From: JAZRUY01 sp045598845
GTDB taxonomy: Bacteria; Verrucomicrobiota; Lentisphaeria; Victivallales; Victivallaceae
Direction: 5' to 3'
NCBI GenBank assembly: GCA_045598845.1
Contig: JAZRUY010000145.1
Coordinates: 1 to 31,137 of the forward strand
DNA: 31,137 nucleotides
Made by a program: the position numbers and the translations under genes. Position 1 is the stretch's first letter. Each line of letters starts with the position of its first letter. Positions 6,641-13,961 of this stretch are shown piece by piece. A model generated the notes under the pieces. It did not search any database and was not told the DNA's origin. It saw only the letters and a list, made by a program, of their open reading frames with translations.

Positions 6641-7780
6641 ATGTCGTCATCGGTGCCTGAAAACATTTCCCGGCGTATCCGGGCGATACGCTACATCGGG
6701 ATATTCGGCGTGGTTATGTGCCATGCCGTGCAGCAGCCGTACTTTTTTCTCAACGGAGAGTATTTACAGTCGGATTTCTGGGGATTTTCCACCGGCGAAC
6801 TGCTCGGGTTCGTCCATTCGCTGATCATTTACGGTCTGTTCTACGGCGCGGTGCCGATGTTTTTTCTCTTTGCCGGCTATCTGCAGTTTATTAAGCCGCG
6901 CGCTTACGGTGAAACGGTGATGCGCCGCGTGCGGTCGCTGCTTGTGCCGATGGCGCTGTGGTCGCTGCTCAGCATCGCGGCGTTTCTGACCTTGAAAGCC
7001 GCGGGGCTGAGATTTTATCCCAATCTGTTTTCCAGTGCGGATCCGCATCTCTGGTTCCGGGCGCTGGCCGGCAATTACGCGCGCGCCTGGGTGCGCGGTA
7101 CGCACTGCCCGGAACTCATGTTTCAGTTCTGGTTTATCCGCGATCTTTTCGTGCTTACTCTGCTTTCCCCGGTGATCGGGTTTCTGCTGCGCGGAAAACG
7201 GCGCGGTATGCTTTTTCTCCTGGTTGCCGGCGCATGTCTGGCGGCCGGGTACCGCCCCGTCATCGCGGGCGGAGATGCCCTGTTTTATTTTTCGCTCGGC
7301 GCGTTTTTCGCCTTGCGCCGGATCGATTTCCTGACCATGCTCGACCGTTTTTGGAGCTGGCTGTGCGCCGCCGCGCTCTTCTGTTTCGCCGTCGCCTGGA
7401 TGTACTGCAATTACAACGGAGATCCCGATCCCGATGTCCCTATGTGGGTGCAGTTGGGTTCAGCGCTGCTGCTGATGAAATTTTCAGGGGTTGCCGCCGC
7501 TTCGGAAAAACTTTTCCGGATCGCGGATTATCTCGATGTCCAGGCGTTTTTCCTCTACTGCGCCCATGCTCCGGTGGTATTGGCGCTATGCGCCTACTGC
7601 ACTTATTACGCGCTGCCGGATACCGCAAGTGAAATTACATCGGTCGCGGCCGTTGTCTTCATGGGAGTGGTTGAAGCCGCGTTCTGCACCGGCGTAGGAA
7701 TGTCGCTGAAACGTTTCCTGCCCGGTGTATTCGCATTGCTGACCGGCGGTCGCGTGGCGGTGAAAAAAGCGGGGGACTGA
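6641..7780 (+). CDS. Membrane acyltransferase, acyltransferase-3 family
   Basis: The 379-residue protein is highly hydrophobic, with about ten predicted membrane segments. The first helix carries RRIRAIRYIGIFGVVMCHA, matching the acyltransferase-3 hallmark of an Arg followed by a helix ending in a conserved His. AVPMFFLFAGYL matches the usual (V)P.FF..SG(Y/F) segment, and FQFWFIRDLFVLTLLSP matches the typical (H)LWF(I)..L loop. Family members acylate extracytoplasmic sugars, for instance O-acetylation of O-antigen, exopolysaccharide or peptidoglycan. An AAGGAG box lies about 12 nt before the ATG. It is the first gene of a three-gene membrane operon, 4 nt before the next start. The acceptor is unknown. 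Confidence 0.82.
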   Translation: MSSSVPENISRRIRAIRYIGIFGVVMCHAVQQPYFFLNGEYLQSDFWGFSTGELLGFVHSLIIYGLFYGAVPMFFLFAGYLQFIKPRAYGETVMRRVRSLLVPMALWSLLSIAAFLTLKAAGLRFYPNLFSSADPHLWFRALAGNYARAWVRGTHCPELMFQFWFIRDLFVLTLLSPVIGFLLRGKRRGMLFLLVAGACLAAGYRPVIAGGDALFYFSLGAFFALRRIDFLTMLDRFWSWLCAAALFCFAVAWMYCNYNGDPDPDVPMWVQLGSALLLMKFSGVAAASEKLFRIADYLDVQAFFLYCAHAPVVLALCAYCTYYALPDTASEITSVAAVVFMGVVEAAFCTGVGMSLKRFLPGVFALLTGGRVAVKKAGD

Positions 7781-7784
7781 TCGG

Positions 7785-9785
7785 ATGGATTTTTTTATCT
7801 TTATTTTTCTTCATCTCGCATTGCTGTTTTTTTACGGTGTTTTCGGTATGACTCTGCTTCCGGAATTCTGCCGCCGACCGGAAAGCCGCGATGTTTCTTT
7901 CCTGATTTCGCCGCTGCTCGGCGCCGCCGTATGGCTTGCTTTTACGGTCGGCATCGGTACTGTGCTGCCCTATGACGCGCTTTTTCTCGGCGCCTCGGCC
8001 GTCCTCGCTCTGATTTGGATTTTTGTCCGTTGGAAAAAACTTTTTCCACCGGAAAATCCCCGGATATGGTGTCTTCCCTTTGCCGCTGTTGTTTTTTCGG
8101 CGGTGATGAGCCGGCTCATCACTCCTTCAGGAATCGATGGCGGATTATATTTTATCCCTGCGATTTACGACCATGTGAAATGCGCCATCGTCGGCAGTAT
8201 CGCCTCGCGCGGTCTGCCGCCGGTGAATCCGTGGCTGGCGGACGGCGGTGTGCCGCTGCCGCTGGTCTATTATTACGGCTGGCACGCCTGGACGGCGCAG
8301 TTGCCGATCCTGACCGGTTGCGATGCGTTTTTTGCCGAATGTGCGATGACCGGTTTTACCTTCGCCGCCGTTTTGCTGGGGATTGCCGGTGTCCTGGCGG
8401 AATGCTGCGGCGCGAAACACCGTTTTGTCTGCATCGGCTGCCTGTTTGTTTTGTTCATCTGCGACAGCGAATACACAGGGGCGGCGGGAGCGTTGCTGCC
8501 GGAATCGTGGATGCGGTTTTTCAGCGCGGAAGAATTTCCCGGCTTCTGGAATCTTTACGACAACTTCATCTGGTCTCCCCAGCACATGTTCGCGGCGGCA
8601 GCGGTGATTTTGATACTGCGGTTTCATGATATGCTGCTCCGCTCCGGCGGCGCGAAAACTTCCGCCCCCGTCGCCGCATTGCTCGGGCTTTTTGCCGCCG
8701 CAACGGTTTTAACCAGCGTTTACTCCGGCTGTTTTGCTTTGCTGCTTATCGCTGCGCTGATGCTCTGGGATTATTTGCGCAACGGGGATTTCCGGCTTCG
8801 TTTCAACCGTGCTTTCGGCTGGCAGATTTTCGCTCTGGCGATAAGTCTCGCCCTGACGGCGTTTTATCTGAAATACCTTTTCGCTTATCCGCCGGAAAAT
8901 CCCCCGGTCGGTTTCGGCATGATGCCCTGTTTCGGCGAGGTCCGTCATCTGTGGCAGTATCCGTTTTATTTCCTTCAGTTCTATCTCTGCATACTGCCGA
9001 TGAGATGCGGAATCGTCTATGTCTGCGGAATGCTCGCCGTTTTCTGGCCCGGAATTCTGCCGGAACATCCGCTGACCGGTTTCTTCAAAAAATACGTCAT
9101 TGCGTCTTTTCTCGCTGTGTTTTTCATCCACAGCACTTTTTACAGTAATGATTTCGGCTGGCGGTTCCCGGCGGCGCCGCAGTTCCTGCTGGCGGGTTTC
9201 TCCGTGTTTTTGCTGCGTAAAATCTACGGGCGGCTGATTCGTGGGCCGCGGAGTCAGCGGGTCGCCGCCGTCGTCGTCGCCGTTTTTATTGCCGCCGGAG
9301 CGTATCTGCAATATGAGAACAATTTCAGGCATTTGGAATTCGAGCCTTCTTTGCACCGCGCGTTCGCCCGCGCGATGCCCGGCTGGGAAGTCGTCCGGGC
9401 GCATACCGGTAAAGACGATCTCGTACTCTGCAATCCGGATGGTTTTTACGATATCGGCAGGATTGCCGGCGGCACGCAGTCGACCAACGTTTTCTTTTCC
9501 CTTTACGCGCGGCGGTACACTCCGGTTGCCGATCTGATCTTTTCCAAGTGCTATTCCGAATTTTTCCCTCAGGACAGGCTGGAAGAACTTTACGGCAGAG
9601 CCATCGCGGTATTCGCCGGCAATCCGTCCGCGGCCGATGCGGATTATCTTGCCGACGATTTGAAAGTGCGCGCCGTTCTCGTGACTCCGCTGGACGGCTT
9701 GTGGCATTGCCCCGGCCGCATTGAAAGCCGTTTCCCGATGAAGGAGGAAACCCCTGATTTCCGGGTATATTGGAGGAAAAAATAA
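7785..9785 (+). CDS. Polytopic membrane protein, probable GT-C-type glycosyltransferase
   Basis: The 666-residue protein has roughly twelve membrane helices followed by a soluble C-terminal region of about 150 residues (from about residue 515). In the first large extracytoplasmic loop the segment YDHVKCAIVGSIASRG, then LPPVNPWLADGG and LVYYYGWHAW, resembles the DUF2298 group of GT-C enzymes, whose loops read D..KY/F...RG..P..NPW and NYYY.GH. GT-C enzymes transfer sugars from polyprenyl-phosphate donors outside the membrane. The acidic position usual in the first loop may be the Asp in GIDGG or YDH. The C-terminal part reads like the small alpha/beta domain seen after many GT-C cores. Two acyltransferase-like genes flank it closely (4 nt and 1 nt), so the three probably modify one envelope glycan. 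Confidence 0.65.
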   Translation: MDFFIFIFLHLALLFFYGVFGMTLLPEFCRRPESRDVSFLISPLLGAAVWLAFTVGIGTVLPYDALFLGASAVLALIWIFVRWKKLFPPENPRIWCLPFAAVVFSAVMSRLITPSGIDGGLYFIPAIYDHVKCAIVGSIASRGLPPVNPWLADGGVPLPLVYYYGWHAWTAQLPILTGCDAFFAECAMTGFTFAAVLLGIAGVLAECCGAKHRFVCIGCLFVLFICDSEYTGAAGALLPESWMRFFSAEEFPGFWNLYDNFIWSPQHMFAAAAVILILRFHDMLLRSGGAKTSAPVAALLGLFAAATVLTSVYSGCFALLLIAALMLWDYLRNGDFRLRFNRAFGWQIFALAISLALTAFYLKYLFAYPPENPPVGFGMMPCFGEVRHLWQYPFYFLQFYLCILPMRCGIVYVCGMLAVFWPGILPEHPLTGFFKKYVIASFLAVFFIHSTFYSNDFGWRFPAAPQFLLAGFSVFLLRKIYGRLIRGPRSQRVAAVVVAVFIAAGAYLQYENNFRHLEFEPSLHRAFARAMPGWEVVRAHTGKDDLVLCNPDGFYDIGRIAGGTQSTNVFFSLYARRYTPVADLIFSKCYSEFFPQDRLEELYGRAIAVFAGNPSAADADYLADDLKVRAVLVTPLDGLWHCPGRIESRFPMKEETPDFRVYWRKK

Positions 9786-9786
9786 G

Positions 9787-10911
9787 ATGACTCCGGCTGT
9801 AAACCAGCCGTCCGCCGGTTCCGGGCGGCGAATCGAACTGGACATCCTGAAAGCCGTCGCGATTTTCGAAATGATCGCCATGCATTTGCAGGAAGTGGTG
9901 TTCAGCGGCGCCTATAACGACCGTCAGTTTGTGCAGAATACCTGGTGGATCGTTTTTTTAGGCAATTTTTTTTATTTGACCGGGCCGTTCGGATTTTTGT
10001 TTTCCATGGGCTGCACCATACCGTTCAGCCGCCGTAATGATCCGGGCTCGCACCTCCGGCGCGGCATTATGCTGCTGGCCGCATGGCTGATTCTTAATGC
10101 GCTGCGCATGATTCCGTACGCGTTGCTTGCGGAAAGTTCCCAAGGTATCCCTTTTGCCGTAAATTACCGGCGTTTCGTATTCTCCAACGACGTACTATTT
10201 TTCGCCGGAGCGTTTTTTCTGATTTTCGGCTTCTTGCGGAAGCTGGAACTTCCGTTCGGGCGGATCTTCTGCTTTTTCGCGGTGCTTTTTACGGTCGCTC
10301 AGTTTTTTGGCGATTTCGGCCGTTTCCTGCCGGAGTGGTCGTATCCGTTCCTGTGCGGAATTATCGGTATCCGGCGCGCGTCCGCTTTCCCGTTGCTGAA
10401 CTGGGGATTTGTCGTGACGCTCGGCATCGTCTGGGGAAATGTTCTGCTCCGCGGCGGCGGGGAAAGTAAACTTTATGCCGTTTCGGCGGGTGCCGGGGCG
10501 GTCGCTTCCGCATTGGTGCTCTTCATCTTGTACCTGGCCGGGGCGCTGAATACGGAAGTCCTGCTGCGGAGTATCGGGGACCCGCTGGGAATGCACCATG
10601 CCGGTGTTATTTCGGTGTTGTGCGCGTTAAGCGGAGTCGCGCTGCAGCTCGGTGTTTTTCGTTTGCTTGCGGTAGCGTTGCCGGAAAAACTCCGGCGCGG
10701 AATATCCTGCGCCGCCGGAAAGATTCTGCCGGTTTACATCGCGCACTGGCTGATCCTGCCGTGGCTGGGCTTCATCCCCTGGATGCGCGCCGGGCGCGCC
10801 GGGGCCGGCAAAATATCCGCGGTGACTCTGCTGCTCTATGCCGCGGCCCTTTTATGCGCATCCGGATTCGCCCGCATAATGGACGCGGTGAAAAAGAACC
10901 GGAACAGGTGA
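9787..10911 (+). CDS. Membrane protein of the acyltransferase / DUF1624 (HGSNAT-like) type
   Basis: The 374-residue polytopic protein starts with a cytoplasmic tail and then RRIELDILKAVAIFEMIAMHL. This is the hallmark first helix of transmembrane acyltransferases, R..(E/A)(L/I)D.L(K/R)(A/G)(V/L)AI..M...H, best matching the DUF1624/heparan-glucosaminide acetyltransferase-like group. About ten membrane helices follow, and the end has LPVYIAHWLILP, similar to the penultimate helix of the group. The likely role is acetyl or other acyl transfer across the membrane to an envelope sugar. The ATG is preceded by TTGGAGG, and the gap to the upstream stop is 1 nt, so it is co-translated with the GT-C gene. 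DUF1624 assignment is tentative; acyltransferase-3 is the alternative. Confidence 0.7.
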   Translation: MTPAVNQPSAGSGRRIELDILKAVAIFEMIAMHLQEVVFSGAYNDRQFVQNTWWIVFLGNFFYLTGPFGFLFSMGCTIPFSRRNDPGSHLRRGIMLLAAWLILNALRMIPYALLAESSQGIPFAVNYRRFVFSNDVLFFAGAFFLIFGFLRKLELPFGRIFCFFAVLFTVAQFFGDFGRFLPEWSYPFLCGIIGIRRASAFPLLNWGFVVTLGIVWGNVLLRGGGESKLYAVSAGAGAVASALVLFILYLAGALNTEVLLRSIGDPLGMHHAGVISVLCALSGVALQLGVFRLLAVALPEKLRRGISCAAGKILPVYIAHWLILPWLGFIPWMRAGRAGAGKISAVTLLLYAAALLCASGFARIMDAVKKNRNR

Positions 10912-11044
10912 GCGTTTTCGCCGCTCCGTACTGGAATACGTTGATTGTTCCCGTTGCCGTCATTCCGCAATGCGTATTCCGCTGTCCGTACGGTGTTCTC
11001 TGAATAACCGCGATGGGCGGTCATCTGATAAGGCGTTGCGTCCG

Positions 11045-11073
11045 GGCTTCCGTCGCCACGGAAGCCGTTTTTT
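11045..11073 (+). terminator. Rho-independent terminator of the membrane operon
   Basis: A 9-bp perfect stem GGCTTCCGT / ACGGAAGCC with a 4-nt loop is followed by G and six T. It lies 134 nt after the last stop; the stretch 10912-11044 between holds no recognisable gene. Confidence 0.88.
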
Positions 11074-11112
11074 GTAAACCGGCTTTTCAAAGGAAATCTT
11101 CCGGCGTCAAAC

Positions 11113-11141
11113 TTGCAAAATCGTAATTTCCGGGCTATATT
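11113..11141 (+). promoter_or_regulatory. Promoter of tRNA-His
   Basis: TTGCAA (11113-11118) and TATATT (11136-11141) are separated by 17 nt, placing the start of transcription roughly 10 nt before the mature 5' end. Both hexamers are identical to those of the efp promoter. Confidence 0.75.
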
Positions 11142-11158
11142 CCGGTAGTTGTGATTGC

Positions 11159-11236
11159 GGTGGTCGTAGCTCAGTTGGTTAGTGCGCCTGGTTGTGGCCC
11201 AGGAGGTCGAGAGTTCGAGTCTCTTCTACCACCCCA
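11159..11236 (+). tRNA. tRNA-His (anticodon GTG), CCA encoded
   Basis: The cloverleaf can be drawn by eye. There is a 7-bp acceptor stem from 11160, T8-A9 then GCTCAG, a D loop with GG, an anticodon stem CCTGG/CCAGG around TTGTGGC (anticodon GTG), and a T arm GAGAG-TTCGAGT-CTCTT. Residue G-1 (11159) faces discriminator C73 (11233), the identity hallmark of tRNA-His, and CCA is encoded at 11234-11236. Two odd pairs are visible: C6 opposite T67 in the acceptor stem and T12 opposite T23 in the D stem. No terminator is obvious after it; 11237-11328 holds nothing else that I recognise. Confidence 0.95.
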
Positions 11237-11328
11237 TTTTTTGTCCTCAAAATCTGCTCGAACCAGGGCGGAATTGCCTTTTTCCCGTTTTTGCCTGAAC
11301 CGGCGGCCAACTAATGTTTCCGGTGCGG

Positions 11329-12513
11329 CTATCTGAATTCCAGCCGCCGGAATTGTTCGAAAAAATCCGGATAAGATTTACGGACACAACCGGGGTTCTT
11401 TACGGTTACCGGGCCGTCCGCAACCGTTGCGGCGACTGCCGCTGACATGGCGATACGATGGTCATTATGCGTCTCAACGGTCACATCGCCGCGGAAATGC
11501 GGACCGGTTCCCCGAACGGTAAAACTGTTTTCATCATTGGCAACCGCGATTCCGAATTTTCCCAGCAGCTCCTCCATAGCCGCCAGACGGTCGGATTCCT
11601 TGGGCCGTAAACGCCTTACCCCCGTAAATACGGTCTTTGCCGGAGCCGCCGCCGCCGCAACCGCAAGGACCGGAAAAATATCCGGGCACTGCGACATATC
11701 GATTGAGGTTCCGATCCGGTCGAGCAGGCGCGTTATCCGCCGGTCGGGCTGTCTGGATTCTTCCGGCAACCGCGGGAATGTGATGTCCGATCCCATCCTG
11801 TTCATGACGATCCAGAAAGCCGCTCCGGACCAGTCCGGTTCCGGAGATATATCCTTCGGGGCGCGATAGCGCTGATTGCCCGGTATTTGAAAGCATTGTC
11901 CATTTTCCTCAACCGTTATTCCGTAGGAGCGGAGCACCTGCAGGGTCATCTCAACATAACCGCCGGATTCCAGTGGGGAAATCAGGCGGATGGCGCTGGC
12001 GCCCGGCAGGACCGGCAAAGCCATCAGCAGCCCGGTAACAATTTGGGACGATATATTTCCCGGCAAAACGAAATCACCCGGTTGAAGCGTTCCGCGCAAA
12101 TGAAGCGGAAACGGGGCTTTTTTATCCGCAGACAGGCATTCCACCCCGTGCCCGGACAGCAAATCGAGGAACGGTGCGACCGGGCGCTGCGGCAATCTCC
12201 CTTCCGCGGTAAAAATCACTTCCCCGCGCAAAGCCGTTGCCACCGGCATCAGGAAACGCAGCGTGGAACCGCTTTCGCGGCATTCCAGAACCGGCGTCTG
12301 CCCGTCGCGGAGCGCATTCAGGCAGGCGTCCGTCGCCAGAATATCCTCCGCCGTAAGTTCCCGCATAAATGCGAATGACGGATTTCTGAGTCCGGAATTC
12401 TGCCATGAGGCCAGAAAATCCGCTATCATCAGCCGGTGCAGATGGGATTTGGACAATGGAATCGTGACAGTTCCTTTCCGCAATCCCGGCCGGAGTGTCA
12501 GTTCCGTGCTCAT
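11329..12513 (-). CDS. aroA: 3-phosphoshikimate 1-carboxyvinyltransferase (EPSP synthase)
   Basis: The 394-residue protein catalyses the sixth shikimate step, joining phosphoenolpyruvate to shikimate 3-phosphate. Visible motifs are SKSHLHR at 21-27 (substrate lysine Lys22), RESGSTLRFL at 79-88 (PEP/glyphosate loop), the CPDIFPVLAVAAA segment with the catalytic Asp, RLRPKESDR, the NDHRIAMS motif and the C-terminal KSYPDFF. It is about 30 residues shorter than the E. coli enzyme, and the loop is of the ESGST type seen in clostridia-like enzymes rather than GNAGTAMRP; Phe87 stands where E. coli has Pro101. It is the last gene of the aro operon, starting 5 nt after the aroKB stop. No terminator is obvious downstream. 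Confidence 0.95.
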   Translation of the reverse strand: MSTELTLRPGLRKGTVTIPLSKSHLHRLMIADFLASWQNSGLRNPSFAFMRELTAEDILATDACLNALRDGQTPVLECRESGSTLRFLMPVATALRGEVIFTAEGRLPQRPVAPFLDLLSGHGVECLSADKKAPFPLHLRGTLQPGDFVLPGNISSQIVTGLLMALPVLPGASAIRLISPLESGGYVEMTLQVLRSYGITVEENGQCFQIPGNQRYRAPKDISPEPDWSGAAFWIVMNRMGSDITFPRLPEESRQPDRRITRLLDRIGTSIDMSQCPDIFPVLAVAAAAAPAKTVFTGVRRLRPKESDRLAAMEELLGKFGIAVANDENSFTVRGTGPHFRGDVTVETHNDHRIAMSAAVAATVADGPVTVKNPGCVRKSYPDFFEQFRRLEFR

Positions 12514-12518
12514 ATCTC

Positions 12519-13925
12519 TTATTCAGCAAGGAATTGGTTGTCAGGCAGCGCCACCGCACGGACATCTCCCCAGCCGCAGGGCAGGGCATACGTGACAACG
12601 CCGTTCGTCTGTTTTTTATCCAGCCGGATGCGCTCTGCGAGAACGGCCGGCGTCATGCCGTCGGGAAGTTCCACCGGCAGACCCGCTTCCCGGAAAACGC
12701 CGGCCAGTTCCTCCGGCCAGCCCGCCGGAGCCAGACCTTTCTTCACCGCGAATTTTGCCTCCTGCACACAGCCGATGGCAACCGCCTCGCCGTGTGAAAG
12801 CGTATAGCCGGAAGCGCTTTCCGCCGCATGGCCGACCGTATGCCCGCAGTTCAGAAGGATGCGCAAACCGAGAGTCTCCAGCGGATCCTGCCGGACTATA
12901 TTGACTTTGACCGCCAGAGAATCGGCGATCGCTTTCGCATCGGGGAGCGCGGTGAAAGACTGCGCCGGCGCCCCGTTTTTTCCGCCGATGATGAAATGCT
13001 TGATCAGTTCCCCGTATCCGGAGCGTATTTCCCTTTCGGGGAGAGTCCCGAGAAAATCAGTGTCAATGACGACCAGTTTGGGTGAATGGAATGCTCCCGC
13101 CAGGTTTTTCCCTTCCGGCAAATCGCAGCCCGTCTTTCCGCCTGTCGAGGCGTCAACCATCGCCAGAAGAGTGGTGGGAATGTTGATCCAGGGGATGCCT
13201 CTCATCCAGGTCGCGGCGGCAAAGCCGGTCAAATCGCCGGTAACCCCGCCTCCGCATGCCGCGACCGTATCGGAGCGGCCGATACCGGCCCGGGCGAAAC
13301 AATGCCAGAGATCCATGACGGTTGCCGGTGTCTTGAACCTTTCTCCGGAAGGAATTATTCCCATGGGCGAGACTGCCAGGCGGGGATAAAATCCGGCAAC
13401 CGCCGCATCGAAGACCGTGCGGTTTTCAGGTATGAACTCCCCGGCGATTCCGCTTCCGGCCAGCACCAGGGAATCATCAAGTTCAAACCACCGGGCAATT
13501 CTCCGGCTGAAACCGGCGTAATGCGATGCCCTTTTCTCCGCCTGATTTCCCAGCGGGCGGCTTTTCCCCCCCGCCGCCAGCCGTCTGGTCAATTCCTCTT
13601 CATCGGGTGTATCAATGCAGAAGACCGTTCCGTGCGCGTTACAGATGCCGCGGTTTGAAGTCCGCAGCAGTGTGCCGCCGCCCAGAGCGATGATGCGTCT
13701 TGCCGGCGCCGGAGTCTTCAGCAGTTTTTCCAGAACATCGGCTTCAACGGCACGGAAAGCCTCTTCTCCCTGCCGCTGAAAAAAGTCAGCGACTGGCATC
13801 CCGACGGTCCGCACGATTTCGTTGTCCAGATCCAGAACCGGCAGAGCCAAAGCCTTCCCCAGCGCCCTGGCGAGCGTACTTTTTCCCGAGGCCGGGGCAC
13901 CGTAGAGAAAAATATCGTTTTGCAT
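12519..13925 (-). CDS. aroKB: Bifunctional shikimate kinase / 3-dehydroquinate synthase (AroK-AroB fusion)
   Basis: The 468-residue protein joins step 5 to step 2 of the pathway. Residues 1 to about 150 are a shikimate kinase: P-loop GAPASGKST at 9-17, DLD at 32-34, RQGEEAFRAVE with the shikimate-binding Arg58, LGGG at 81-84 and the lid Arg in GKSRPL. Residues about 150-468 are a dehydroquinate synthase: PSGERFKT at 192-199, GGGVTGDLTGFAAATW from 225, PTTLLAMVDASTGGKTGC from 250, the metal-binding Glu in GYGELIKH, and His residues in NCGHTVGHAAES and LSHGEAVAIG. The AroB N-terminal nucleotide-binding part is unusually compact, about 40 residues before the SGE..KT motif against about 80 in E. 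coli. AroKB fusions are known in some bacteria such as Thermotoga. Its start lies 36 nt after the tetrafunctional gene. Confidence 0.94.
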   Translation of the reverse strand: MQNDIFLYGAPASGKSTLARALGKALALPVLDLDNEIVRTVGMPVADFFQRQGEEAFRAVEADVLEKLLKTPAPARRIIALGGGTLLRTSNRGICNAHGTVFCIDTPDEEELTRRLAAGGKSRPLGNQAEKRASHYAGFSRRIARWFELDDSLVLAGSGIAGEFIPENRTVFDAAVAGFYPRLAVSPMGIIPSGERFKTPATVMDLWHCFARAGIGRSDTVAACGGGVTGDLTGFAAATWMRGIPWINIPTTLLAMVDASTGGKTGCDLPEGKNLAGAFHSPKLVVIDTDFLGTLPEREIRSGYGELIKHFIIGGKNGAPAQSFTALPDAKAIADSLAVKVNIVRQDPLETLGLRILLNCGHTVGHAAESASGYTLSHGEAVAIGCVQEAKFAVKKGLAPAGWPEELAGVFREAGLPVELPDGMTPAVLAERIRLDKKQTNGVVTYALPCGWGDVRAVALPDNQFLAE

Positions 13926-13961
13926 TTTGAAATCCTTGAAATCTGAATTTCCGCGTATGTT

